Source: Telluria antibiotica (GTDB taxonomy: Bacteria; Pseudomonadota; Gammaproteobacteria; Burkholderiales; Burkholderiaceae_D). From it: a stretch of DNA of 64,000 nt. Positions 28,298 to 35,988 of this stretch are shown piece after piece. Location: positions 85,373 to 149,372 of the forward strand of contig NZ_JAAQOM010000018.1 in NCBI RefSeq assembly GCF_011682055.1, read 5' to 3'. The first letter of the stretch is position 1; each line of letters begins with the position of its first letter. A model generated the notes under the pieces. It had not been told where the DNA came from, did not search any database, and saw only the letters and a program-made list of their open reading frames with translations. The position numbers and the translations under genes are program-made.

Positions 28298-28717
28298 TTA
28301 CATATTGGGTTGATGGACTTCGATGACGTTGCCGTCGGGGTCCTGAAGAAACACCTGGTACCAGCCGGCGATGGCCCACTTGCCGTAATCCGAGTACTTG
28401 ATGCCGCGTTCGTCGCACCTGCGCATGAAGCCCTTGATGTCGTCCGTGCGGAAGCAAAAATGGCCGCGCGCCATGGGATTGATGATCTGGTTCAGCTTGA
28501 ACCCCGTGTCGAGATCGCGCTCGGCCCAGTGGAATTCGATCGCACCGTCAGTCAGGAAATCGACGTCCCCGGAGTAGCCGTTCGAGTTGCGATCGAAGTT
28601 GACCCGGGTGTGCTCTTCGTCATGGATGGTGCCGAGATCGAACAGCGTCTTGTAGAACTGCGTCAGCCTGGGCAGGCTGTCGGTACACAGATTCATGTGG
28701 TGAAAATGGAATTTCAT
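28298..28717 (-). CDS. VOC superfamily protein (glyoxalase/extradiol dioxygenase fold)
   Basis: Compact two-module betaalphabetabetabeta protein, 139 aa. The first module starts FHFHHMNLCTDSLPRLTQFYKTLFDL with a possible metal-binding His; the second has RGHFCFRTDDIKGFMRRC and FLQDPDGNVIEVHQ, where the Glu and His are typical metal ligands. AGGAG precedes the start. Size suits a lyase, isomerase or accessory protein rather than a complete extradiol dioxygenase. Copy D of the phased motif lies 170 bases upstream. Reaction unknown. Confidence 0.8.
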   Translation of the reverse strand: MKFHFHHMNLCTDSLPRLTQFYKTLFDLGTIHDEEHTRVNFDRNSNGYSGDVDFLTDGAIEFHWAERDLDTGFKLNQIINPMARGHFCFRTDDIKGFMRRCDERGIKYSDYGKWAIAGWYQVFLQDPDGNVIEVHQPNM

Positions 28718-28886
28718 GGCAGCTCCTGGAATGAAATGAGTGGTCCTGTACTTAAAAAATAGCGACGTGGTCGCTGGCGCCCGTCAAACGTCGACGCGTC
28801 GGCCACAAGCCGCCGGTGGTCCTGCGCAAGCGCATCGTTCGCGTCCTGGGCTCGACAACAACATCCTCGCGCCTAGCCCCGGTGAT

Positions 28887-28927
28887 GTCATGAAACAGTT
28901 GCGAAAAATTCCGAAGGGGGTCCGAAC
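28887..28927 (+). promoter_or_regulatory. Phased direct-repeat motif, copy D
   Basis: TGAA at 28891, CGAA at 28902, CGAA at 28912, CGAA at 28923: a complete set at offsets 0, 11, 21 and 32. It lies between the HTD2-like gene (its 3' end) and the VOC gene (170 bases before its start). Nearly identical over about 45 bases to copy E. Confidence 0.65.
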
Positions 28928-28941
28928 CGCATGCGCCGTCG

Positions 28942-29772
28942 TCACCCTGCGTCGACTTTCATGTCGATGGCCAGGCGCCCCCGGTCGTCGAATGCCCGCA
29001 CCCGCCAGGTCTCCCCTTCACGATGCGCGGCCAGCGTCATCGGGCGGCCGCAGAACAGCGGTGCGACATGGCGTGCCTGCAGCAGCGTTGGCGCGACGCA
29101 CAGGTCCCTGCGCATGAATTCGGTCAGCAGCAAGGTCGCGAGGCCGCCGTTGACCACCAGGTCCGGATAGCCCTCCACGTCCCGCGCATAAGCCTTGTCG
29201 AGGTGGATCTTGTGCGAATTGAAGCCCAGCGCCGAAAACTGGAAGATCAGGGTCTCGTCGGGAACGACCGTCTGCGACCAGTCGTCCGATACCGTCACCG
29301 GCGCCGCGGCCTCGTCATCGATGGCGACGCCTTCGCGTGCGGGCAGGAGGAGATACGTTTGCGTCTCCGAGATCGCCAGTTCGAGATCGGGCAGTGTGCG
29401 CATCTCGTGCAGGATCGTCGCGATCGCCATCGGGCCGTTGTTGGTCGTCTTGGGCTTGACGCTCTGGATGCAACTCGTGCGGATGACTTCCGAACCGATT
29501 GCGATTCCCTTCAGGTAGGAGACGTTGCGTCCGCCCAGCACGAGGCGTGGCAGGCCCAGATCCGGCATCGGGACGCCGAGCCCCGGAAATCCGTCGCTGC
29601 GCAAGGCTGAACGGCGCGTATCGGCCCCCAGCAGCACGAAATGCCAGCCGCGCGGGAGTGGCGAACCTTCGACGATATCACCCGGATCCAGGTCCAACAT
29701 GGCTGCCACGCGGCGCGCCACCGCCACACTGCAGCTTTCCACACGACTTACCGTTTCGCTCAGATCAAACAT
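28942..29772 (-). CDS. HTD2/mesaconyl-CoA hydratase-like hot-dog protein
   Basis: Double hot-dog protein (276 aa) of the FAS1-like dehydratase / HTD2 group. The N-terminal half has the degenerate hot-dog with GRNVSYLKGI; the C-terminal half carries the hydratase motif FSALGFNSHKIHLDKAYARD and EGYPDLVVNGGLA, matching mesaconyl-C4-CoA and 3-methylfumaryl-CoA hydratases. It probably hydrates a branched or aromatic-derived enoyl-CoA. AGAGGACAGG precedes the ATG. Flanked by two copies of the phased motif (D at its 3' side, E at its 5' side). Its exact substrate cannot be read. Confidence 0.75.
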   Translation of the reverse strand: MFDLSETVSRVESCSVAVARRVAAMLDLDPGDIVEGSPLPRGWHFVLLGADTRRSALRSDGFPGLGVPMPDLGLPRLVLGGRNVSYLKGIAIGSEVIRTSCIQSVKPKTTNNGPMAIATILHEMRTLPDLELAISETQTYLLLPAREGVAIDDEAAAPVTVSDDWSQTVVPDETLIFQFSALGFNSHKIHLDKAYARDVEGYPDLVVNGGLATLLLTEFMRRDLCVAPTLLQARHVAPLFCGRPMTLAAHREGETWRVRAFDDRGRLAIDMKVDAG

Positions 29773-30055
29773 CCTGTCCTCTTCCGTTTTTCTTTATCGC
29801 GCTGACGCGAATACATGCGTTGGCATCAACCATCGATCGCCCGGTGTCCCTGATCGAAATGCGAAGCTCAAGGAGATTCCTGGCGAAGCTCGCTCCACAT
29901 TCGACGCCGAGGAACCGCCACGACCTGCAGGCGATGGCTTATACTGCGATTCCACTTTGCAATCCGGCTCGCGTCGGGTACCTTGCATCCCATGTGGATG
30001 CGAGCTTCGTGCCGACGAGCACACGAACGGCATGGTCCGGCATAGCCGAAGGGAT

Positions 30056-30096
30056 GTCATGAAACAGTTGCGAAAACTTCCGAAGGGAGTCCGAAC
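30056..30096 (+). promoter_or_regulatory. Phased direct-repeat motif, copy E, before the regulator gene
   Basis: TGAA at 30060, CGAA at 30071, CGAA at 30081, CGAA at 30092. Complete set with the same phasing. It ends 30 bases before the ATG of the winged-helix/TPR regulator and 284 bases before the divergent HTD2-like gene start. Position suits autoregulation. Confidence 0.65.
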
Positions 30097-30126
30097 AGCC
30101 GGTGCGCTGCGCGGCTTGTCCCGATC

Positions 30127-31695
30127 ATGAATATGTTGGTACGCAGATTTGTTTTCGGGTCGTTCGTGTACGACGTGGGCCGCAATGCGCTCACGAGCGA
30201 GGGCGCGCCACTTCCTTTAGGACACCGCGGACTTGCGATCCTCCATGCGCTCCTGAAGACGAATGGCCGCATCGTCACCAAGGCCGAACTGATGGATGCC
30301 GCGTGGCCGGGTGTCGTTGTCGAGGAAAGTAATCTTTCCGTCCAAATCGCCAATCTCAGGAAAAGCCTGGGCTCGACCAAGGAGGGAACGGACTGGATCG
30401 CTACCGTGCCCAGGGTCGGCTATCGCTTTTCGCAACCGGTGGTGATGGAAGACCAGAATGCCGTCACAGCCGGCGCGCGCGAGCCGCGCCAGGCCGGCCG
30501 GAAGCCGTCGATCGCCGTACTCCCGTTTTCCAACCAGATCGGCGACCCCGAGCAGGAATATTTCGCCGACGGCATTACCGAAAACATCATCGGTGCGCTA
30601 TCGCGGTTCCGCTGGTTTTCCGTCGTGACTCGTCATTCGAGCTTCCGGTTCAAGGGTGCGGCCATCGACATCAAGGAGATCGCCCATCAACTCGACGTGG
30701 GCTACCTGCTGACGGGCAGCGTACGCAAGTCCGGTCCGCAGATTCGTGTCTCGGCCCAGCTCAGCGATGCACAGACCGGGCATCAGTTATGGGCGGACCG
30801 CTATGACGTGCAGCTCGGCGATGTGTTCGGCATTCAGGACCAGATCGCCGAACAGGTCGCCGGCGCCATCGAGCCGGAGCTGCTGAAGAGCGAATCGGAT
30901 ATCGCGGCGAGACGGCGCCACGCGAGCGACGCGGACAGCACCGATCTGGTCTATCAAGGCGCGTGGTTTTTCCACAAGATCACCCGTGCCGCGCATGTAC
31001 GTGCCCGCGAACTGTTCCGAAAAGCGCGCGAGATCGATCCCGATCTGCCGGAAGCGAACCTCTGGCTCGCCCGGGTCAACGCAGGCCTGGTCGCGTACGG
31101 CTGGAGTGACGATCCCGAGAGCGATCGTGCCGAAGCCCTCGACGCGGCTTTATCCGCCGTCCAGCTCGACGAGAAGAATCCCTACGCCCACTACGCGCTC
31201 GCCATCGCGAGCACGTACGCCGGGCTGTTCGACCAGGCGGTGCGCGCCGCAGAAAAAGCCCTTGAGCTCAGTCCGAGTTTCGCCCTCGGCTATCTCGTGC
31301 TGGGCCTCGCACGCCTGTGTGCAGGGTCCGCATCGCAGGCGATCAAACCTCTCGAGCAAGGCTTGCAGCTGAATCCATTCGATCCGCAAAACTTCATCTG
31401 GCTTAATACGCTCGCGCTTGCCCAACTGCTTGCCGACAAGGCCGACAGTGCGCAGGAGACGGTGCTCAAATCGCTCAAGGTCCGGCCGCAATTGCGATCG
31501 ACCCTGGAAACGCTGGCGTGCTGTTACGTACAACTCGGCAACGTAAACGCCGCACGGGAGTGCGTGGCCCAGATCCAGGGCCTCGAGCGCCCCGCCTACG
31601 ATATCTTCGACCTGCTGCGGCATCACAATCCCGGCTGGGCCAACGCGCTCCGCGTCCTGCTCGCGCAGGCGGGCATGAAGGATCCCAAGGCTTGA
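30127..31695 (+). CDS. OmpR-type winged-helix / TolB-like / TPR transcriptional regulator
   Basis: Soluble regulator of 522 aa. Residues about 6-105 form an OmpR/CadC-type winged helix (NALTSEGAPLPLGHRGLAILHALL, then VVVEESNLSVQIANLRKSLG and the wing VPRVGYRF). Residues about 125-260 resemble the TolB-like N domain (IAVLPFSNQIGDPEQEYFADG, LLTGSVRKSG). Residues about 280-500 are TPR repeats (ARELFRKAREIDPDLPEANLW, AEKALELSPSFALGYLVLGLA). No membrane helix is seen, unlike CadC. The start has no strong ribosome site. It sits in the middle of the ester island and is preceded by copy E of a motif made of helically phased direct repeats, the kind of site OmpR domains bind. I infer it is the island's regulator. 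Confidence 0.82.
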   Translation: MNMLVRRFVFGSFVYDVGRNALTSEGAPLPLGHRGLAILHALLKTNGRIVTKAELMDAAWPGVVVEESNLSVQIANLRKSLGSTKEGTDWIATVPRVGYRFSQPVVMEDQNAVTAGAREPRQAGRKPSIAVLPFSNQIGDPEQEYFADGITENIIGALSRFRWFSVVTRHSSFRFKGAAIDIKEIAHQLDVGYLLTGSVRKSGPQIRVSAQLSDAQTGHQLWADRYDVQLGDVFGIQDQIAEQVAGAIEPELLKSESDIAARRRHASDADSTDLVYQGAWFFHKITRAAHVRARELFRKAREIDPDLPEANLWLARVNAGLVAYGWSDDPESDRAEALDAALSAVQLDEKNPYAHYALAIASTYAGLFDQAVRAAEKALELSPSFALGYLVLGLARLCAGSASQAIKPLEQGLQLNPFDPQNFIWLNTLALAQLLADKADSAQETVLKSLKVRPQLRSTLETLACCYVQLGNVNAARECVAQIQGLERPAYDIFDLLRHHNPGWANALRVLLAQAGMKDPKA

Positions 31696-31774
31696 CCGGA
31701 GCGGCGCCCGTCCGCCGGTGCGCCTCACGGTCTTCTCTGCAGCGATCAATCGCCCCGCCCTACCCCTTGCCGCG

Positions 31775-31815
31775 ATTCGGACAAGTTTCGGATATCTTCG
31801 CAACTCCTTCAGGAC
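31775..31815 (-). promoter_or_regulatory. Phased direct-repeat motif, copy F
   Basis: Minus strand: TGAA at 31811, CGAA at 31800, CGAA at 31790, CGAA at 31779. Complete set. It lies about 100 bases before the TonB receptor gene at 31914 and 80 bases after the regulator gene. Confidence 0.62.
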
Positions 31816-31913
31816 TTCGAATTCTGCGGGCGCTATCGTCTCCCCACCAATGCTGCCGCGACGGGCACCGTGCCCGGAACCGATGAAGCAGCAGTACACA
31901 GGAGACATAGTCC

Positions 31914-34151
31914 ATGAGTAATGTGAAAACGATCTGCGTCGGCCTCATCGTGCTTGGCGCACCGACAGCCGTCTTCGCGGGCGAACCGGACAGCCAGGTA
32001 GTCAACCAGCCGCAAGTGGCTGCCTCCGATGCACCGGCCACGCCTGCCGCGCCGATCCCCGTACCTGCGGAGGCAGGCAAGATCGAGGAGGTCGTCGTCA
32101 CGGCGCAGAAGCGATCCGAGAACGCCCAAAAAGTTCCGATCGCCATCAGCGTGATCACTGAAAAGAACCTGGAGGCACAACACATCACAGGCATGGAAGA
32201 CCTGCCCGCGCTCCTCCCTGGCCTGAAGGTCGGGAACAGCGCGGGGTCCGGGCTGGTGTACTTGCGCGGCACCGGCCAGAATTCCGGCGCTCCCGGCATC
32301 GTCAACCCCATCTCGACCTACCTCGACGGCATCTATATCGGCATCGCACGCCTCGGCCTGTTCGATCTTCCCGCGGTTTCCCAGATTGCCCTGCTAAAGG
32401 GTCCGCAAGGCTCCCTGTTCGGCCGCAACGCGTCAGGCGGCATCATCCAGGTGGCCACGAAGGATCCCAGTTCCAGGTCGAGCGGCAGCGCCCAACTCGG
32501 CTACGGCAATTTCGGCACGGTGAATGGCGCCGTCTACGCAACCGGTGCCCTCGGCGACACCGTGGCTGCAAATTTCTCGTTCAAGGGCCGGACCCAGTCG
32601 CAAGGTGAGATCACCAATGTCTACACGGGCAACGACCTCCTGAAAGAGCGCAGCTACTCGATGCAATCGAAAATCCGCTGGACGCCGAACGACGACACGA
32701 CCGTCCTGTTGAACGCGGCCCGGCTCTCTTCGCGCGACGTGCGCGGCGTCGTCAACGGCCCGCTCCCCGGGTACACGGCAAACGATGGCGTCACCACCTA
32801 TCTCGGCGAAGACAAGGTCCGCCTGCGCTATGATCCCCACAGCAAGGTCGACACCAAGCTGCTGTCCCTGAAGGTCACCCACGACCTGGAATGGGCCGCA
32901 GTCTCGAACCTGCTGCACGGCTTGTCGTCCGAAACCCTGTTCAAGGACCTGCAGGGCAGCGGCCACGCCGGACGTCCCAATCCGAACAACCAGCCCGACC
33001 AGCATATTACGGCGCCCACCAGGATCATCGCGAACGGCGACGATCTGCAGATCTCGTCCACCGGCAACGGCCCTCTCAAATGGATCGCAGGCCTGTCGTA
33101 TGAATACGAGCGCACCGATTCGACGTTTGCCGTCTACGCGGACGAGGCGCTGATCTCGAACACCATCGGACGCGTCACGAGCGATGCCCTGGCCGAGTTC
33201 GCACAAGCGACCTATGCGATCACCCCTTCCACCCGCGTCACAGGGGGCCTGCGGTACACCTCCGACAAGTTGACGTTCACGGGCAGGAATACAGTCACGG
33301 GCCAGACGTCGGCGGGACTGGCACCGAGCACGACGTATAAACAGTTGACGTGGCGCGCCGCCATCGACCACGACCTGACCAGGAAGATCCTGCTCTACGC
33401 GGCCGCAAACCGCGGATTCAAGGCCGGCCAGTACAACATCACCTCGGTCACGAACCCACCAGTGAAGCCGGAAATCGTCGACGGTGTGGAAACCGGCTTC
33501 AAGAGCATGCTGTTCGATCGCCTGCGCCTGAATACGGCCTTGTTCTATCAAAAATCGAGCAACATCCAGCTCCGCTCCAACCAGGCCGGCAACGTCATCC
33601 TGTTCAACGCGGCGAAAGCCAAGACCGCCGGCATGGACGTCGATTTCGATGCCAGCCTGTCGGAACACTGGTCGCTGAAGGGCGGCCTCGAGTGGATGCC
33701 TGTCGCGAAGTACACGAGCTTTCCGAATGCCTCGGCGGTATTACCGTCGCCATTGACCACCATTCCCGCCAACTGCAACGGAACGCCGAGTACGGTCAAA
33801 GGCGGCACCGTCAATCTGGTCTGCGATCTCACCGGCTATCGCATGATTTTTGCCGCCAAGGTGGCAGCGACGTTGGGCGTCCAATACAGCACCACTGCGC
33901 TCGGCGGCAAGACGGAAATCAACGTCGGGGACGGCTACTCGTCGCGCTACTTCATCGATCCGAATGGATCGACCTTTGTCGATCCCCAGCATGTGCTCAA
34001 TGCATCCGTAGTCTGGTCCGCGCCTGGCGACAAATGGAACGTGCGCTTGTGGGGAACTAATCTGACGGACGCAAAGACTGGGTTTCGGGGGTTCGCCTAT
34101 ATTCCAGGCTCTCCTCGCAGGTTTGGCGTCGAGGTGGGGATGAACCTTTAA
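31914..34151 (+). CDS. TonB-dependent receptor
   Basis: Outer-membrane transporter of 745 aa: signal peptide ending near AVFAGE, an Ala/Pro-rich linker, EEVVVTAQKRSEN as TonB-box region, plug with LKGPQGSLFGRNASGGIIQVATKDP, and a barrel ending GMNL. It belongs to the same broad group as the 713-residue pair but is clearly divergent. AGGAG precedes the start. It is followed 94 bases later by a tannase-family gene, repeating the receptor-esterase arrangement seen at 23-27.6 kb. Copy F of the phased motif lies upstream. Confidence 0.88.
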   Translation: MSNVKTICVGLIVLGAPTAVFAGEPDSQVVNQPQVAASDAPATPAAPIPVPAEAGKIEEVVVTAQKRSENAQKVPIAISVITEKNLEAQHITGMEDLPALLPGLKVGNSAGSGLVYLRGTGQNSGAPGIVNPISTYLDGIYIGIARLGLFDLPAVSQIALLKGPQGSLFGRNASGGIIQVATKDPSSRSSGSAQLGYGNFGTVNGAVYATGALGDTVAANFSFKGRTQSQGEITNVYTGNDLLKERSYSMQSKIRWTPNDDTTVLLNAARLSSRDVRGVVNGPLPGYTANDGVTTYLGEDKVRLRYDPHSKVDTKLLSLKVTHDLEWAAVSNLLHGLSSETLFKDLQGSGHAGRPNPNNQPDQHITAPTRIIANGDDLQISSTGNGPLKWIAGLSYEYERTDSTFAVYADEALISNTIGRVTSDALAEFAQATYAITPSTRVTGGLRYTSDKLTFTGRNTVTGQTSAGLAPSTTYKQLTWRAAIDHDLTRKILLYAAANRGFKAGQYNITSVTNPPVKPEIVDGVETGFKSMLFDRLRLNTALFYQKSSNIQLRSNQAGNVILFNAAKAKTAGMDVDFDASLSEHWSLKGGLEWMPVAKYTSFPNASAVLPSPLTTIPANCNGTPSTVKGGTVNLVCDLTGYRMIFAAKVAATLGVQYSTTALGGKTEINVGDGYSSRYFIDPNGSTFVDPQHVLNASVVWSAPGDKWNVRLWGTNLTDAKTGFRGFAYIPGSPRRFGVEVGMNL

Positions 34152-34245
34152 TCCGACGAGTCGGCGCCGGTGGCGGTGCAAACCACCACCGGCGTGCGTA
34201 TGCCCGGCACCGCCTAATCATGAAATCAAACGTAGTCTTCCTGCA

Positions 34246-35901
34246 ATGAGCGTGAATATTATGAACGCACGGTCACCGCGTCTCTTCCTCGACAAGCTCG
34301 CGTGCGCAATTGCCGCGGCGTGCGCCATGCTCCCGATGATAACGCGCGCAGCCGATTGCCAGAGCCTGAGCGGCAAGACCATAGCTGGTGCGACGGTCGT
34401 CGAGACGAATGATATCAACCCGCCTTTCGTGATCGCGAGCGCAGACGCGCAACGTGTCTCCGTGACGACGCCATTCTGCCGGATACGCGGCCTGGTCAGG
34501 CCCACTTCGGATTCGAACATTTATTTCGAAGTCTGGCTTCCGCGGCCTGAGTCTTGGAACGGCAACTACCAGGGCAATGCGCCGGGCGGCTACGTCGGCT
34601 CGATGTTTTATGAGCCGACCGAGCGTGCACTGCGCGCCGGGTACGCAGCATCAACCACGGATAACGGTCACACCGGATCGGAACCGGCGGAATGGGCGCT
34701 TGGCCACCCTGAAAGATTCGCTGACTGGGGCTGGCGCGCCGTGCATGAAACCGCAGTAGCGACGAAGGCCATCATCGCAGCCTATTACGGCAGAGGGCCG
34801 AGGTTCTCCTTTTTCATTGGCTGCTCCAAGGGCGGCGGTTCGGCGATGATGGAGGCCCAACGCTTCCCCACCGACTACGATGGCGTCATCGCCCGTGCGA
34901 TGGGCTGGAACCTCTCGGCCCGTCTCGCCATGTACCTGTGGACCATCCAGGCGGCCCAGGCGCCGGGCGCCTGGCTTTCGCCGGCCAAGCTGGAACTGCT
35001 GCATCGGTCGGTATTGGCCAGCTGCGGCGCGACGGACGGCATGCTCGACAATCCCGGAACATGCACCTTTGATCCAGGCCGTCTGCAATGTACGACGGAT
35101 GACGCGACCTCGTGCCTCACGGCGGAACAAGTGGCCGGCGTGCGCAAGATCTATGCGGGACCAGTCGACGCCGGCGGGCAGTCGCTCTATCCGGGTTATC
35201 CGCGCGGCTCGGAGCTGAACTGGAGTCGCGCGATGATGGGCCAGCAGGACGAACCCGCAGTGGGAACGACCGCTTATCTCGGTTTTAGCGGCAGGGCGCG
35301 TGATTTGTTGTTCGAGCGCGCGAACTGGGACCTGCGCACGTTGGACCCGGTGGACGTGTATCGGCAAGCCCGCCTGAAGCTCGGCACAGCGTGGGATGCG
35401 GTCGATACCGATCTCACCGCATTCAAGGCGCGCGGTGGAAAAATCATCGCCTATCAGGGCTGGACCGATGACGCGGTCCCGGCGAATGGCACGATCGATT
35501 ACTTCGACCGCGTCGCAAACCGGATGGGCGGCCTCGACAATACCAAGTCGTTTTTCCGGTTGTTCCTGGCGCCCGGCATGGACCATTGTGGCGGAGGCAT
35601 CGGCCCCAATTCGATCGGCGGCCCTTATGGACTTCCCGCACCCGTCCACGATGCGGCACATGACGTCACGGCCGCCCTGGCGCGCTGGGTGGAGCAAGGC
35701 GAGGCCCCGGAGCAGATCGTCGCGACACACTACCGGGACAACGACCCCGCGAAGGGAATCACGACACAGCGCCCGCTGTGTCCCTATCCGGCTGCGGCCC
35801 GTTTCAACGGCCGTGGCGACGACAGGCGGGCCATGAACTGGGCTTGCACGGCCCCGACGGCCCATCTCACCAGGAACGCCTACGCCCATGAAGAACGCTA
35901 G
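34246..35901 (+). CDS. Tannase/feruloyl esterase family protein, exported
   Basis: Third tannase-family esterase of the window, 551 aa (or 546 from the second methionine at 34261, which gives a cleaner signal peptide ending near ITRAADC). Motifs: Cys193-Ser194 in IGCSKGG, Asp408 in GWTDDAVP and His447-Cys448 in PGMDHCGGG, so the disulfide-linked CS-D-HC active site is intact. Cys-rich lid with NPGTCTFDPGRLQC. Probably hydrolyses an aromatic ester brought in by the receptor encoded just upstream; an MFS gene follows 87 bases downstream, giving receptor-esterase-permease in a row. Confidence 0.9.
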   Translation: MSVNIMNARSPRLFLDKLACAIAAACAMLPMITRAADCQSLSGKTIAGATVVETNDINPPFVIASADAQRVSVTTPFCRIRGLVRPTSDSNIYFEVWLPRPESWNGNYQGNAPGGYVGSMFYEPTERALRAGYAASTTDNGHTGSEPAEWALGHPERFADWGWRAVHETAVATKAIIAAYYGRGPRFSFFIGCSKGGGSAMMEAQRFPTDYDGVIARAMGWNLSARLAMYLWTIQAAQAPGAWLSPAKLELLHRSVLASCGATDGMLDNPGTCTFDPGRLQCTTDDATSCLTAEQVAGVRKIYAGPVDAGGQSLYPGYPRGSELNWSRAMMGQQDEPAVGTTAYLGFSGRARDLLFERANWDLRTLDPVDVYRQARLKLGTAWDAVDTDLTAFKARGGKIIAYQGWTDDAVPANGTIDYFDRVANRMGGLDNTKSFFRLFLAPGMDHCGGGIGPNSIGGPYGLPAPVHDAAHDVTAALARWVEQGEAPEQIVATHYRDNDPAKGITTQRPLCPYPAAARFNGRGDDRRAMNWACTAPTAHLTRNAYAHEER

Positions 35902-35988
35902 CAACAACGCCATGCGCCCGACTCGCCTCCCGCCGGTGCGGCGGTGCGCGCGGGCAGTCCACAACCATCTCACCACCGTGGGGCAGCA

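Noticed and set aside
28887..30096. Reading the repeated motif as a peptide (MKQLRKIPKGVRT and MKQLRKLPKGVRT in copies D and E)
   Set aside because: Two copies read well as protein, but copy A has no start codon and a stop in that frame, copy C keeps only part of the peptide, and none has a ribosome site or a downstream frame of common length. The constant 11/10/11 spacing of CGAA fits a DNA site better. A relic of a dispersed repeat remains possible.
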